Shown: positions 26,473 through 37,161, counted from the first letter of the stretch. The stretch: 64,000 nt of DNA from Gammaproteobacteria bacterium (GCA_021773395.1 JAJFKB010000024.1:62001-126000), one strand, 5' to 3'. Translations and numbers: made by a program. Notes: generated by a model from the letters alone, not told the origin.

Positions 26473-28365
26473 TTGAATATTTTCTTCGTCTCGATTAGGC
26501 GCAATAACTTCTCAGCCTTAACCTGCCCAGAGCTGATACCCTGGTTGATACTGGCGCTGTCGGCGAGTCTCCTGTTGAGCCCAGGTATAAGCCGAGCTGA
26601 AATCACTAAGGCCCACGCGATTGCGCTTTATGGCGAACCGAAATATCCTGCGGATTTCATCCATTTTGATTACGTAAACCCGAAAGCACCAAAGGGCGGA
26701 AAAGTACGGCTAATGGGGCATGGAGCGTTTGACACTTTAAACCCGTATACCCTTAAAGGTATCAGCCCTTTCACGACGCGAGGCCTTTACCTGTACGGTT
26801 TCTTTGAGCTGAATGAGCCACTGATGGTGGGCTCCTCAGACTATGCGCCCTCTGGAGATGAACCGCAAACCGCATACGCATTAATCGCAGAGTCCATTGA
26901 ATACCCGGAAGATAGACGCTGGGCTATATTCAACATCAATCCGGCCGCCCGCTTTCATGACGGCACGAAAATAACGTCAGACGATGTGTTGTTTTCTTTT
27001 CATACGCTTGTCGAATACGGTAACCCCAGCTGGCAGCAAAAATATGCGGATGTAGAACAGGTTGAAGCTCTCGATAAGTATCGGGTGAAATTCAGCTTTT
27101 CCGGCATGGATACCCGGGCAATGCCATTACGCGCGGCTGAGCTACCGGTTATGTCGAAGAAGTTTTGGCAGGGCAGAGACTTTGAAAAGTCATTGATGGA
27201 GATTCCGTTAGGCAGCGGCCCCTATCGAATCAAAGAGTTTGAGGCCGGAAGACATATCGTTTTCGAAAGAGTTAAGAACTATTGGGGCCGTAATCTGCCG
27301 GTTAACCTTGGCCGCTATAATTTCGACGAGGTCAGATATGACTTCTACCGTGATATGGATGTCAGTTTCGAAGCTTTCAAAAGCCATGAATTCGATCTCT
27401 TTATCGATTATACGGCAAAGAACTGGGCAACCGGTTACGACTTTCCCGCAGTTAACGAAGGAAAGGTGATTAAGGCCAAATTGCCACATCGTGAAGCGTA
27501 CGGCTATCAGGCTTATTTTATCAACACGCGCAGGGAACAGTTCCAGGATCCGCGGGTAAGAGAAGCGCTCGGCCTATTTATGGACTACGAATGGTTGAAC
27601 CGCTCATTGTTTTATTCTGCCTATAAGAGGAATAACAGCTACTTTCCCAATACTGAACTGGCAGCCACAGGTGCACCTGGAGAAAAGGAGATCGCTTTAC
27701 TGGAGCCTTACAGAGAGCAATTGCCGCCAGCGCTCTTTAACCAAGCCTTTCAGCCACCTAAAACGGAAGGTGGCACTGCCTCCTACCGAAAAAATCGACG
27801 CAAAGCGATGCAGCTATTTAGGCAAGCAGGCTGGCAAGTAAAAGAGGGACAGCTGGTAAACCGCAATACCCAAGCAGTCTTTTCCATTGAGATTTTACAT
27901 GACGATGTACGCGCGCAAAAACTCATCTTGCCCTATATTAAAAATCTGAAACAGGCGGGCATCAATGCAACGCTAAGACTGGTTGATTACACTCAGTACA
28001 AGTCCTCGGTGGATCGATTTGAGTATGACATGATCATGGAGGTGCTTCCTCAGAGTCTTTCTCCGAGCTACGAACTGATGGGATATTTCCATTCTCAACA
28101 ACTCAATACACCCGGCGCCAAAAATTACAGCGGTGTTGATAGCCCTGTGGTCGACGAATTGCTGAAAAAGATTATTGGCGCAGCATCGCGTGACGAACTG
28201 ATTACTGCTACAAAGGCCCTGGATCGGGTTTTACTCTGGTCTTACTATAGCATTCCTCAGTGGTACGCCGGGTATCGAAGAGTTGCTTACTGGAACAAAT
28301 TTGTCTTACCCAAGGTCAATCCACCTTATGCTTTTAATTTTAGAGACTGGTGGATAAGTGAATAA
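26473..28365 (+). CDS. YejA-type oligopeptide ABC transporter binding protein 1
   Basis: A 630-residue periplasmic solute-binding protein of the DppA/OppA cluster, YejA subgroup (AIALYGEPKYPADFIHFDYV start of the mature part, PKGGKVRL, RFHDGTKITSDDV, IPLGSGPYRI). The only sensible start is TTG at 26473, with GGCGG seven bases upstream. The signal peptide (about residues 22-42) follows a 20-residue N-terminal extension. It is the first of two tandem binding proteins, about 37% identical by eye. The arrangement of two binding proteins, B, E, F and fabI equals the Pseudomonas nppA1A2BCD-fabI order, a system that takes up peptidyl nucleosides and microcin C-like peptides. Confidence 0.9.
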   Translation: MNIFFVSIRRNNFSALTCPELIPWLILALSASLLLSPGISRAEITKAHAIALYGEPKYPADFIHFDYVNPKAPKGGKVRLMGHGAFDTLNPYTLKGISPFTTRGLYLYGFFELNEPLMVGSSDYAPSGDEPQTAYALIAESIEYPEDRRWAIFNINPAARFHDGTKITSDDVLFSFHTLVEYGNPSWQQKYADVEQVEALDKYRVKFSFSGMDTRAMPLRAAELPVMSKKFWQGRDFEKSLMEIPLGSGPYRIKEFEAGRHIVFERVKNYWGRNLPVNLGRYNFDEVRYDFYRDMDVSFEAFKSHEFDLFIDYTAKNWATGYDFPAVNEGKVIKAKLPHREAYGYQAYFINTRREQFQDPRVREALGLFMDYEWLNRSLFYSAYKRNNSYFPNTELAATGAPGEKEIALLEPYREQLPPALFNQAFQPPKTEGGTASYRKNRRKAMQLFRQAGWQVKEGQLVNRNTQAVFSIEILHDDVRAQKLILPYIKNLKQAGINATLRLVDYTQYKSSVDRFEYDMIMEVLPQSLSPSYELMGYFHSQQLNTPGAKNYSGVDSPVVDELLKKIIGAASRDELITATKALDRVLLWSYYSIPQWYAGYRRVAYWNKFVLPKVNPPYAFNFRDWWISE

Positions 28366-28416
28366 ATACAATCTGTTAAAACCGTTTATTAATCTTATTT
28401 ATTGGATATTAGCCTA

Positions 28417-30234
28417 ATGACTAGACCTGTGAAACTAGGACTTCACTTTGCGCTGACTCTGTTTTTTTGGGCTTCTCAAGCTATTGCGCTTGAGACACAG
28501 ATTTCTCACGCCATCGCCATGCATGGTGCCCCCAAATATCCGCAAGACTTCAAACATTTTGAATACGCTAACCCGGAAGCACCGAAAGGTGGTGAGCTCA
28601 GACTTGCTACGGTAAGCACCTCAGGTTTTGACAGCCTCAATCCTTTTATCATTAAAGGTATGCCCGCTTCGGGTGTCAGCTATCTGCGCCAAAGCTACCT
28701 CTACGATTCGCTGGCTGTACACTCCTACGACGAAGCCTTTACCCTCTATGGTCTGATCGCAGAGAAAATGGAAGTCCCGAAAGACAGGTCATTTATAAAA
28801 TTCCACCTTCATCCACAGGCACGCTTTCAAGACGGCCACCCCATTACCGCTGAGGATGTTCACTATACTTTCAAACTGCTGACGGAAAAGGGACACCCAC
28901 TGTTTGCGAATTATTATAAGGATGTAGCTAAAGTAAAGGTAATAGACTCACACACTATCCAATTTTCCTTTAGCACAAATGAAAATAAAGAGCTGCCCTT
29001 GATTATCGCGGAGATGCCGGTGTTACCAAAGCATTACTGGCTTGAGCAGGATTTTAGCAAAACATCGTTGGATATACCCATCGGTAGCGGTCCCTATCAT
29101 ATTGGATCCGTTGATCCGGGTCGGTCGATCACCTATCAGCGCAACAGGGACTATTGGGCAGCCGACCTGGCGGTCAATAAGGGGCGTTTTAATTTCGACC
29201 GAATTACTTTTGACTACTACCGGGATGAGAATGTGGCAATGGAGGCCTTAAAGTCAGGCGAATATGATTTCCGCGCCGAGAATTCCGCAAAAAACTGGAC
29301 AACCGCCTATACCGGCCCTCAGTTTGATAAGAATGAAATGATAAAGGCAGAAATCCCGGATCAACAGCCCACTGGTATGCAGGCATTTGCCTACAATACC
29401 CGACGGGAAATATTCAAAGACCCGAAAGTTCGCGAGGCACTGGCCTATGCTTTTGATTTTGAATGGACTAATCAGAATATCTTCTACGGTGCCTACGCCC
29501 GTACCCAAAGCTACTTTTCAAATTCCGAATTGGCATCGAGTGGATTACCCAGTAAAGAGGAACTGAAAATACTTGAGCCTTATCGCGCTCAAATACCGGC
29601 AGAAGTTTTTACAAAAATATACCAACCACCCAGCACCGAGGGTAATGGTAATATTCGGGCGAATATAAGGCAGGCGCTCAAACTGCTGAAACTGGCTGGC
29701 TGGGAGATTAGAAACAACAAGCTAACCCATGTCGACAGCGGCAAAGAACTCATTTTTGAAATGCTGCTGGTAAGTCCTGTACTCGAGCGAGTTGTGCTGC
29801 CCTTCAAAAAAAATCTGGCGCGCCTGGGTATAACAATGCAGGTCAGCATTGTTGATCCTCAGCAGTATATCAATCGCATTAATAACTTTAATTTCGACAT
29901 GATCGTCACCTCGATTGGCCAATCAAATTCCCCTGGCAATGAACAAAGAGATTTCTGGCATTCCGGCGAAGCAGAACGCATCGGCAGCAGAAATCGAATG
30001 GGGATCAAGGACCCAGTTGTAGACGCCCTGATAGAACAGGTCATCAGCGCACCCGACCGCAAGTCCCTAATTAGCCGAACGCGGGCACTGGACAGAGTGC
30101 TGCTATGGGGGCACTATGTGATTCCTCAATTCCACAACCGCAATCACCGGATTGCATACTGGAATAAATTCAAACGGCCTGAAATCGCACCAAAATTTAG
30201 TCTGGGTCTGGATACCTGGTGGTATAAACAATAA
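28417..30234 (+). CDS. YejA-type oligopeptide ABC transporter binding protein 2
   Basis: About 605 residues from the ATG at 28417; an upstream TTG at 28402 also opens the frame. A signal peptide (cleavage near AIA|LETQ) precedes a mature part with the same landmarks as its neighbour: HAIAMHGAPKYPQDFKHFEY, PKGGELRL, RFQDGHPITAEDV, IPIGSGPYHIG and DTWWYKQ at the end. Two binding proteins sharing one permease pair would broaden the range of peptides imported. Confidence 0.9.
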   Translation: MTRPVKLGLHFALTLFFWASQAIALETQISHAIAMHGAPKYPQDFKHFEYANPEAPKGGELRLATVSTSGFDSLNPFIIKGMPASGVSYLRQSYLYDSLAVHSYDEAFTLYGLIAEKMEVPKDRSFIKFHLHPQARFQDGHPITAEDVHYTFKLLTEKGHPLFANYYKDVAKVKVIDSHTIQFSFSTNENKELPLIIAEMPVLPKHYWLEQDFSKTSLDIPIGSGPYHIGSVDPGRSITYQRNRDYWAADLAVNKGRFNFDRITFDYYRDENVAMEALKSGEYDFRAENSAKNWTTAYTGPQFDKNEMIKAEIPDQQPTGMQAFAYNTRREIFKDPKVREALAYAFDFEWTNQNIFYGAYARTQSYFSNSELASSGLPSKEELKILEPYRAQIPAEVFTKIYQPPSTEGNGNIRANIRQALKLLKLAGWEIRNNKLTHVDSGKELIFEMLLVSPVLERVVLPFKKNLARLGITMQVSIVDPQQYINRINNFNFDMIVTSIGQSNSPGNEQRDFWHSGEAERIGSRNRMGIKDPVVDALIEQVISAPDRKSLISRTRALDRVLLWGHYVIPQFHNRNHRIAYWNKFKRPEIAPKFSLGLDTWWYKQ

Positions 30235-30266
30235 AAACTCTAACAATACTGACCTAATTAAAAGCA

Positions 30267-31358
30267 ATGTCTGCCTATATCATACGCCGCCTGTTACTCA
30301 TGATTCCTACCTTATTCGGGATCATGCTGATCAATTTCGCAATCGTTCAAATCGCGCCCGGCGGACCGGTTGAACAGACAATAGCGAGATTACAGGGGCT
30401 GGATACCGGCGGCACATCGCGCATCAGTGGCTCAGGTCAAAGTGAAGTACGTAGCAGCTCCAGCAGCCAAAATTCCAAGTATCGCGGTGCCCAGGGGTTA
30501 GACCCGGAACTTATTGCCAAAATAGAACGCCTTTACGGTTTCGATAAACCGGCCCACGAGCGCTTCTGGCTAATGCTAAAGAACTACAGTAGCCTTAATT
30601 TTGGAGAAAGTTTCTATCGCGATGCAAAGGTAACAGACCTCATATTGGAAAAAATGCCTGTTTCAATATCACTGGGATTATGGAGTACGCTGTTAATCTA
30701 TTTGATTTCCATTCCACTAGGCATCAAAAAAGCAGTTAAACACGGCTCACGCTTTGACCTTTGGACCAGTTCGATGATTATTGTCGGCTACGCCATCCCC
30801 GGCTTTCTATTCGCTATATTTCTTATTGTATTTTTTGCCGGAGGCAGCTACTTCGATTGGTTTCCGCTGCGTGGCATCACCTCTGCCAATTGGCATGAAC
30901 TAAGCCTCACAGGCAAGGTTCTAGACTACTTCTGGCATTTGATATTGCCTGTGACGGCGATGGCGATCGGTGGATTTGCCACGCTGACCATGCTCACCAA
31001 AAACTCATTCCTTGACGAGATCAACAAACAATATGTGATCACGGCTCGCGCCAAAGGGCTGGAGGAAAAGCAGGTGCTTTATGGGCACGTGTTCCGCAAC
31101 GCCATGCTAATTATAATCGCCGGCATTCCAGGACTGCTTATTGAAATATTTTTCGCGGGCTCTTTGCTGATTGAAGTTATTTTCTCGCTCGACGGGTTGG
31201 GATTATTAAGTTTTGAATCGGTGCTTAACCGCGATTATCCAGTATTCTTCGGCACACTCTTTATCTTTACGCTATTGGGCCTGTTTATTAAGCTGGTGAG
31301 CGATATCACCTATAGTCTGGTCGACCCGCGTATTGATTTCGAAAGCCGGGAGGTCTGA
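30267..31358 (+). CDS. yejB: Peptide ABC transporter permease YejB
   Basis: A 363-residue inner-membrane permease of the binding-protein-dependent family. It has the N-terminal [20 protein letters not shown] helix, a Ser-rich insertion at about residues 50-70, and the EAA loop ([20 protein letters not shown]) that contacts the ATPase. YejB forms a heterodimer with YejE. It lies 32 bp after the second binding protein and 8 bp before yejE. Confidence 0.93.
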   Translation: MSAYIIRRLLLMIPTLFGIMLINFAIVQIAPGGPVEQTIARLQGLDTGGTSRISGSGQSEVRSSSSSQNSKYRGAQGLDPELIAKIERLYGFDKPAHERFWLMLKNYSSLNFGESFYRDAKVTDLILEKMPVSISLGLWSTLLIYLISIPLGIKKAVKHGSRFDLWTSSMIIVGYAIPGFLFAIFLIVFFAGGSYFDWFPLRGITSANWHELSLTGKVLDYFWHLILPVTAMAIGGFATLTMLTKNSFLDEINKQYVITARAKGLEEKQVLYGHVFRNAMLIIIAGIPGLLIEIFFAGSLLIEVIFSLDGLGLLSFESVLNRDYPVFFGTLFIFTLLGLFIKLVSDITYSLVDPRIDFESREV

Positions 31359-31366
31359 CCCCAGTC

Positions 31367-32401
31367 ATGCCAGGATCTAAACTCAACCCAATCAACCAGC
31401 GTAGACTGGAAGTATTCAAGTCCCATAAGAGAGGTTATTACTCGTTCTGGCTGTTCCTGCTGCTATTCACGCTCAGCCTGTTTGCCGAATTTGTTGCCAA
31501 TGACAAACCGCTATTAGTCTCTTACGAGGAGGCTCTTTATTTTCCGGTCTTTAAGGCCTATCCGGAAACTACCTTTGGTGGAGAGTTCGAAACCGAAGCC
31601 GAGTATCGGGACGAATTTGTCGCGGATCTGATTAATGACAAAGGATGGATGCTTTGGCCAATCATACGCTACAGCTATGACACCATTAATTATTCACTGG
31701 ACCAGCCCGCCCCCTCTCCTCCCACAACGGAAAACTGGTTCGGTACAGATGACCAGGCTCGCGACGTCAGTGCCCGGGTCATTTATGGGTTTCGAATATC
31801 CGTCTTATTTGGTCTGACCCTGACGATTATCAGCTCAGTGATCGGTGTAGCTGTCGGTGCTATGCAGGGCTTCTATGGTGGAAAAATCGACCTTATTGGT
31901 CAGCGTTTCATTGAGATTTGGGGGAGCATGCCGCGCTTGTATCTGCTGATCATTCTTTCCAGCATCGTAGTCCCCAACTTTTGGTGGTTACTCGGTATCA
32001 TGCTGCTTTTCAGCTGGATGGCACTGATAGATGTAGTGCGCGCCGAGTTTCTGCGTGGCCGAAATCTTGAGTATGTGCGTGCAGCCCGCGCACTTGGACT
32101 GGGTGACCGCACTATCATGTTCAGACACATCTTACCTAACGCCATGGTCGCCACCATGACTTTTCTACCCTTTATTCTGACGGGCGCAATTACCACCCTC
32201 ACCGCTCTGGATTTTCTGGGTTTTGGATTACCACCCGGCTCACCCTCACTGGGCGAGTTAGTCGCACAAGGAAAGTCCAATTTACAAGCGCCATGGCTGG
32301 GCATCTCCGCATTCATGGTGCTATCGATCATGCTCACTCTGCTGGTCTTTATTGGTGAAGCCGCACGCGATGCCTTTGATCCAAGGAAAACACTGCTTTG
32401 A
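31367..32401 (+). CDS. yejE: Peptide ABC transporter permease YejE
   Basis: A 344-residue permease with an N-terminal helix (SFWLFLLLFTLSLFAEFVAN), a periplasmic segment of about 100 residues, and five further helices bearing the EAA loop ARALGLGDRTIMFRHILPNA. It pairs with YejB. Its TGA stop overlaps the TTG start of yejF, so translation is coupled. Confidence 0.93.
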   Translation: MPGSKLNPINQRRLEVFKSHKRGYYSFWLFLLLFTLSLFAEFVANDKPLLVSYEEALYFPVFKAYPETTFGGEFETEAEYRDEFVADLINDKGWMLWPIIRYSYDTINYSLDQPAPSPPTTENWFGTDDQARDVSARVIYGFRISVLFGLTLTIISSVIGVAVGAMQGFYGGKIDLIGQRFIEIWGSMPRLYLLIILSSIVVPNFWWLLGIMLLFSWMALIDVVRAEFLRGRNLEYVRAARALGLGDRTIMFRHILPNAMVATMTFLPFILTGAITTLTALDFLGFGLPPGSPSLGELVAQGKSNLQAPWLGISAFMVLSIMLTLLVFIGEAARDAFDPRKTLL

Positions 32402-33993
32402 ACGCGCCACCATTGCTGCAAATCGAGAATCTCAGCGTCGACTTCAAAGTCGACAATCAGCTGGTGCACACAGTCAAGAATATATCCTTTCAGTTAGAAA
32501 AGGGAAAAACACTGGCGCTGGTCGGTGAGTCGGGGTCAGGTAAATCCGTTTCGGCGCTATCCATTTTACGACTGTTACCCTACCCCACCGCCCATCATCC
32601 AAGCGGCCGAATTCTGTTTAACGGCCAGGACATTATGCAGATGGACGCCAAGCAAATGCAAAAAGTGCGCGGCGATCGGATCGGTATGATTTTTCAGGAG
32701 CCCATGACCTCACTGAATCCACTTCACAAGGTGGACAAGCAAATTCGCGAGGTGCTTAAATTACACAAGGGATTGAATGGCAAGGCAGCCACCGATCGGG
32801 TGCTGGAATTGCTCTCGATGGTAGGCATAAGATCACCACGGCAAAAGATGCAGGCTTATCCCCATGAGCTTTCAGGCGGCCAAAGACAGCGCGTCATGAT
32901 TGCTATGGCACTGGCCAATGAGCCTGAAATTCTTATTGCCGATGAACCAACAACAGCGTTGGATGTAACGATACAGGCGCAGATACTGGACCTGTTAGCC
33001 AGCCTGCAACAACAACTGGGCATGGCGATACTGTTAATCACTCATGATCTGGGCATCGTACGCCATTTCAGCGATCAAATTTGCATCATGCATCAGGGCG
33101 AAATCGTCGAGTCGGGAGAAACCCAGCGGATTTTCTCGGCACCACAGCATGACTACAGCCTGAAACTATTAAATGCAGACCCTCGAGGCAAACCAACGCC
33201 GATACAGGACAATGCAAAGGAGTTGTTGCGAACCAGGTCCCTGGACGTCTGGTTCCCTATCAGAAAAGGTGTGTTTGCCAGAGTAGCTGACTACGTAAAG
33301 GCTGTTAACAATATCAACATCACCATCAAACAGGGGCAAACACTGGGTATCGTAGGCGAAAGTGGCTCTGGTAAAACCACCCTTGGTCTGGCCCTGATCC
33401 GCCTGATCGAAAGCAAGGGTCAGATTCAATTTAATGGTAACCGACTGGATGGCCTGAGCCATGCCCAGATGAAGCCGTTACGTCGAGAGATCCAAATCGT
33501 TTTTCAGGATCCCTTTGGTAGCCTGAGCCCCCGCATGTCTATTTCAGAAATTGTCTCTGAAGGGCTTGCGGTTCATGACCCCAATAATCGGGCTAAACAC
33601 GAACAACAACTCATCGCAGCACTTGAGGAAGTTGGCCTTGATCCAGATGCCAGACATCGATACCCGCATGAATTTTCAGGTGGTCAAAGGCAGCGTATCG
33701 CTATCGCCAGGGCACTGATACTCAAGCCAAAACTGATTATTCTGGACGAACCGACATCAGCCCTGGATCGTACCGTTCAATCGCAGATCATCGAACTGCT
33801 GCGCGACATCCAAATCAAGTATCAACTCAGTTACATCTTTATCAGCCATGATCTGGCCGTAGTGAAAGCACTGAGCCATGATCTAATGGTTATGAAGGAG
33901 GGACAGGTCGTGGAGCAAGGTAGCGCCGAGCGAATTTTCCAGCAACCGGAACACACCTATACCCAGGCGCTACTGGATGCCGCCTTTTACTAA
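32398..33993 (+). CDS. yejF: Peptide ABC transporter ATPase YejF (two ATP-binding domains)
   Basis: A 531-residue fusion of two ABC ATPase domains. The first has Walker A GESGSGKS, signature LSGGQRQR and Walker B LIADEPTT. The second has GESGSGKTT, FSGGQRQR and LIILDEPTS. It energises the YejBE permease. The start is TTG at 32398, overlapping the yejE stop in a TTGA unit; no ATG lies nearby. Confidence 0.94.
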   Translation: MNAPPLLQIENLSVDFKVDNQLVHTVKNISFQLEKGKTLALVGESGSGKSVSALSILRLLPYPTAHHPSGRILFNGQDIMQMDAKQMQKVRGDRIGMIFQEPMTSLNPLHKVDKQIREVLKLHKGLNGKAATDRVLELLSMVGIRSPRQKMQAYPHELSGGQRQRVMIAMALANEPEILIADEPTTALDVTIQAQILDLLASLQQQLGMAILLITHDLGIVRHFSDQICIMHQGEIVESGETQRIFSAPQHDYSLKLLNADPRGKPTPIQDNAKELLRTRSLDVWFPIRKGVFARVADYVKAVNNINITIKQGQTLGIVGESGSGKTTLGLALIRLIESKGQIQFNGNRLDGLSHAQMKPLRREIQIVFQDPFGSLSPRMSISEIVSEGLAVHDPNNRAKHEQQLIAALEEVGLDPDARHRYPHEFSGGQRQRIAIARALILKPKLIILDEPTSALDRTVQSQIIELLRDIQIKYQLSYIFISHDLAVVKALSHDLMVMKEGQVVEQGSAERIFQQPEHTYTQALLDAAFY

Positions 33994-34120
33994 TCACTAG
34001 TACCACTAACGATTCAGCCCTGCTGTGCTTTGCTCGAATTCAGTTACCCCCATATCGTATTTAAGCGATGCATTCGCTATACTAGCGCCAAAATTTGTCA
34101 TCTAAACGAAGGATTTCACT

Positions 34121-34912
34121 ATGGGTTTTCTCTCTGGTAAAAAGATTTTGATTGTTGGAGTTGCCAGTAAATTATCGATCGCTTCAGGTATTGCCGAAGC
34201 CTGTCACCGTGAAGGTGCTGAACTCGCCTTCACCTACCAAAACGACAAGCTCAAGTCCCGAGTGGAAGGTTTTGCCGCCAACTGGGGATCGAATATAACG
34301 CTTCCCTGCGATGTCGCTGATGATGCAGAGATCGATTCCGTGTTTTCAGAATTAGCCAAGCAATGGGACGGACTGGATGGCATAGTTCATGCGGTCGGCT
34401 TTGCTCCAGGTCACGAACTGGATGGCAACTATGTCGATGTCACGACACGGGAGGGTTTTAAGATTGCCCATGACATCAGTTCCTATAGTTTTGTTGCGCT
34501 CGCCAAAGCGGGACGAGAAATGATGCAGGGACGCAACGGTGCCTTGCTGACTCTAACCTATCTTGGATCGGAGCGCACCATGCCCAACTACAATGTGATG
34601 GGATTAGCTAAAGCCAGCCTGGAAGCCAACGTACGTTATATGGCCCGCAGCCTTGGACCTGAAGGAATAAGGGTAAATGGCGTATCAGCCGGGCCCATTC
34701 GCACACTCGCTGCGTCAGGCATCAAGAGCTTCCGAAGAATGCTGGATTATAACCAAAATCAGACACCACTCAGACACAACACCACCATTGATGAAGTGGG
34801 TGATGCTTCCGCCTTTTTGCTATCCAACCTGGCACGCGGCATCACTGGCGAAATCATGTATGTTGATGGCGGTTTTAATACTACGGCGATGGGGGATCTT
34901 GACGAGAGTTAA
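34121..34912 (+). CDS. fabI: Enoyl-[acyl-carrier-protein] reductase (NADH)
   Basis: A 263-residue FabI of the short-chain dehydrogenase superfamily, which does the last step of each fatty-acid elongation round. Catalytic residues Tyr157 and Lys164 lie in [14 protein letters not shown], Tyr147 precedes them, and Gly93, the position altered in many triclosan-resistant mutants, is the sensitive Gly. AAGGA lies before the ATG, and a TATACT at 34078-34083 could be a -10 box. The position after a yej/npp transporter matches Pseudomonas. Confidence 0.95.
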   Translation: MGFLSGKKILIVGVASKLSIASGIAEACHREGAELAFTYQNDKLKSRVEGFAANWGSNITLPCDVADDAEIDSVFSELAKQWDGLDGIVHAVGFAPGHELDGNYVDVTTREGFKIAHDISSYSFVALAKAGREMMQGRNGALLTLTYLGSERTMPNYNVMGLAKASLEANVRYMARSLGPEGIRVNGVSAGPIRTLAASGIKSFRRMLDYNQNQTPLRHNTTIDEVGDASAFLLSNLARGITGEIMYVDGGFNTTAMGDLDES

Positions 34913-34948
34913 AAGCAGAGCTGTTTACAAATTTCTTTCATAGAAAGT

Positions 34949-34977
34949 CCTGCCCCCCTCATCGGTAGGGGGGCAGG
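34949..34977 (+). terminator. GC-rich hairpin after fabI
   Basis: CCTGCCCCCCT (34949-34959) and AGGGGGGCAGG (34967-34977) form a perfect 11-bp stem with a 7-nt loop, 37 bp after the fabI stop codon. There is no T-run after it. A small CTTTCATAGAAAG hairpin just upstream may add to the effect. Confidence 0.6.
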
Positions 34978-35069
34978 AATCCCCTACTCCCACCCCAATT
35001 AGCTACTATACTAAAAACATCGATCACTTAATGCCGATTTACTCGGTGTCGTTTTTTTTGGGAAAATTA

Positions 35070-36896
35070 ATGTTTGGTTCAAAAAAAGAATCAGCTGATG
35101 CCAATCACTGGCGCGAAAAATACCTCGCGGAAAATGAACTGTTTGAGCAACAGCAAAAGTCACAGGAAGACTATATCCACCTGTTACAGCGCGTGCTTGT
35201 GCGCGTCAGTCTGGCCGCCGACGGCCGCGATGTGGCACTGGATAAAGCACTAAAAAATTTACGTGGCTTGTTGCGAAAGGCAACGCCCAGCAAGAAACAG
35301 CTCAGTGATGAACTGGCAACGATTGAGGCATTGGTGCGTAATCTGGATGAGCAAAGAGACAGCAGTTCAGATCAGGGCATGATTGCCTTGAAGGATTTAG
35401 TTCAGCAGCTGCTTAATCTAAATGGTCTGAGCAAAAGCAATAAAGCCACATTATCAAAGTTTGTTAAGCAATTAAACTCAAGCAAAGGGATTAGTGACCA
35501 GCATACGGGACTGCTGGCAGAATACGCCAGGCTCCAACAACTGGTGATTGACGACAGGCTCTCTGCCGCCAGCCCACAGGAAACAAGGGATAAAGGATTT
35601 TTTTCCCGTCTGTTCGATAGTTCTGAGGCTGAGGCTAACTCTGCGACTCAAAAAACTGAATTTGACAACTCAGCAGCTTCAACCAACTACTCTCCACAAC
35701 CCAGTGGCAATGTGGGTGCTCCGGAAAATGTGGGTACTCCGGAAAATGCAGATGCTCCAGAAATAGAAGATACGCCTACCCATGAACACCAAGGCGATGA
35801 ATTAAGCCAGCGGCCATCAACCGATGTTAAAACCAACTCCGATTCGCCAGACTCGCCAAATCTGGATAATATCCGTTCATCGTTATCCAACTTGATAGAG
35901 AAACTCATTGAAGATAAAAGTGATAAGGCTGATGCGCTTGATCTTCTGGATGAATTGAATCGTTTAACCAGTGCTGCCGAGCTGGAACCCACCCTTCATA
36001 AACTCGCTGATTTTATCGCACAATTTGTTACCCGAATGCAGCAGGATTTTGAAAATTTCCTATATGCGCTTGAGAAACAAATATTGGGAATAAACGATTC
36101 CCTTACTCAAGGATCTGCTGCTGAAGAAAGCTGGCGAGGAGCGAATAGCCAATTTGATGAACAGGTAAGGCAGCAGGTAGGCGCTATTTCCGATGAGGCA
36201 GAGCAAGCGACAGACATTGCTACATTTAAGCACTCGGTACAACAGCATATATCACGTATCACAACATCAATGGATGAGTTACTGGAAGCGGAAAGAGCTC
36301 GCCAGGTAGAGGCCGACAAACAACTACAGGCGATGACGGAAAAGCTTTCCCTAATGGAAAACGAAACCGGTGCCATAAAAAAACGATTAAAAGCCGAGCA
36401 AATAAAGGCCTCGACGGACGTGCTCACCAAACTGCCGAACAGGGAAGCATTGGATGAACGTGTCTTATTGGAGTGGGAACGATTTAAGCGCTATAAAAAC
36501 CCCGTATGCCTGGTGGTACTGGACATCGACCATTTTAAAAGGGTAAACGATCAATACGGGCACCTGGTCGGTGACAAAGTACTTCAGGCTATATCCAAAG
36601 AATTAACAAAGTCAATTCGGGAAACCGATTTCGTGGCACGTTTTGGCGGAGAGGAGTTTGTTATTCTGCTTCCTGAAACCAATCTCGAAGAAGCAGAGAT
36701 CGCAATGAACAATATCCGCGAGAAAATCGCTGCACTCAAGCTAAAATTTATCAACGAAAATGAGCCAGTCACGGCCTCCTTTGGCATTACTGCATTCACC
36801 TTAGGCAACAGTATCGAAACCCTGTTTACACAGGCTGACAAGGCGCTCTATCAGGCAAAAGAAAAGGGTCGAAATCAGGTGATCTGTTATCAATAA
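35070..36896 (+). CDS. Diguanylate cyclase with long coiled N-terminal region
   Basis: About 608 residues from the ATG at 35070, which has GGGAAAA upstream; an ATG at 35031 is also in frame. The first 430 residues are soluble and mostly helical, with a low-complexity linker at about 215-260 that contains repeats of the type GAPENVGTPENADAP. The C-terminal 170 residues are a GGDEF domain with an intact active site RFGGEEF and an inhibitory RETD site five residues earlier. It should make cyclic di-GMP. No membrane helix is seen. The architecture recalls Pseudomonas DgcP, but I cannot confirm orthology. Confidence 0.88.
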   Translation: MFGSKKESADANHWREKYLAENELFEQQQKSQEDYIHLLQRVLVRVSLAADGRDVALDKALKNLRGLLRKATPSKKQLSDELATIEALVRNLDEQRDSSSDQGMIALKDLVQQLLNLNGLSKSNKATLSKFVKQLNSSKGISDQHTGLLAEYARLQQLVIDDRLSAASPQETRDKGFFSRLFDSSEAEANSATQKTEFDNSAASTNYSPQPSGNVGAPENVGTPENADAPEIEDTPTHEHQGDELSQRPSTDVKTNSDSPDSPNLDNIRSSLSNLIEKLIEDKSDKADALDLLDELNRLTSAAELEPTLHKLADFIAQFVTRMQQDFENFLYALEKQILGINDSLTQGSAAEESWRGANSQFDEQVRQQVGAISDEAEQATDIATFKHSVQQHISRITTSMDELLEAERARQVEADKQLQAMTEKLSLMENETGAIKKRLKAEQIKASTDVLTKLPNREALDERVLLEWERFKRYKNPVCLVVLDIDHFKRVNDQYGHLVGDKVLQAISKELTKSIRETDFVARFGGEEFVILLPETNLEEAEIAMNNIREKIAALKLKFINENEPVTASFGITAFTLGNSIETLFTQADKALYQAKEKGRNQVICYQ

Positions 36897-36944
36897 AGCA
36901 AGCGTCGCCAGTACTTTTGCTCAACTGCTTGCTGACACATCCCA

Positions 36945-37109
36945 CTACCTCGCAGCCAAGCCAGCTTGAGTACGAAATGCCGTGAATAATGCGCTGGCAT
37001 TGGTATAGTGAACCTGCTGCGCGATAAATCCCGCCGGTTTTCCTTTAATTAAAAAAGATTGAGCTGCCAGCAAATGTAACTCACTCAGATTCTCTGTTCT
37101 ATCCGATAC
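36945..37109 (-). pseudogene. Remnant of an AraC-family regulator (C-terminal helix-turn-helix only)
   Basis: On the minus strand, 54 codons between two stops encode a segment with VHYTNASALFTAFRTQAG, the typical second helix-turn-helix of AraC proteins (IA-xxxG/HY-x-N/D-x-S-x-F-x-x-AFR). There is no start codon or N-terminal domain, and the region just upstream holds the terminator of the tryptophanase-like gene. It is best read as the tail of a degraded regulator gene. Confidence 0.6.
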
Positions 37110-37126
37110 TCAGGCTAACAAAATAA

Positions 37127-37161
37127 AAACGCGAGTGCCCGATAATAGTTCACTCGCGTTT
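37127..37161 (-). terminator. Rho-independent terminator of the tryptophanase-like gene
   Basis: AAACGCGAGTG (37127-37137) and CACTCGCGTTT (37151-37161) form a perfect 11-bp stem with a 13-nt loop. On the minus strand the stem runs into TTTTTATTTTG, a classical T-run. It lies 157 bp downstream of the lyase stop codon. The space between holds a weaker 8-bp inverted repeat (37251-37258 / 37279-37286). Confidence 0.85.

Noticed and set aside
26473-30234. Tandem pair of YejA-like binding proteins as a recent duplication
   Set aside because: The two differ widely and the same arrangement before yejBEF-fabI is recalled from Pseudomonas, so it is an ancestral layout and not a new event.
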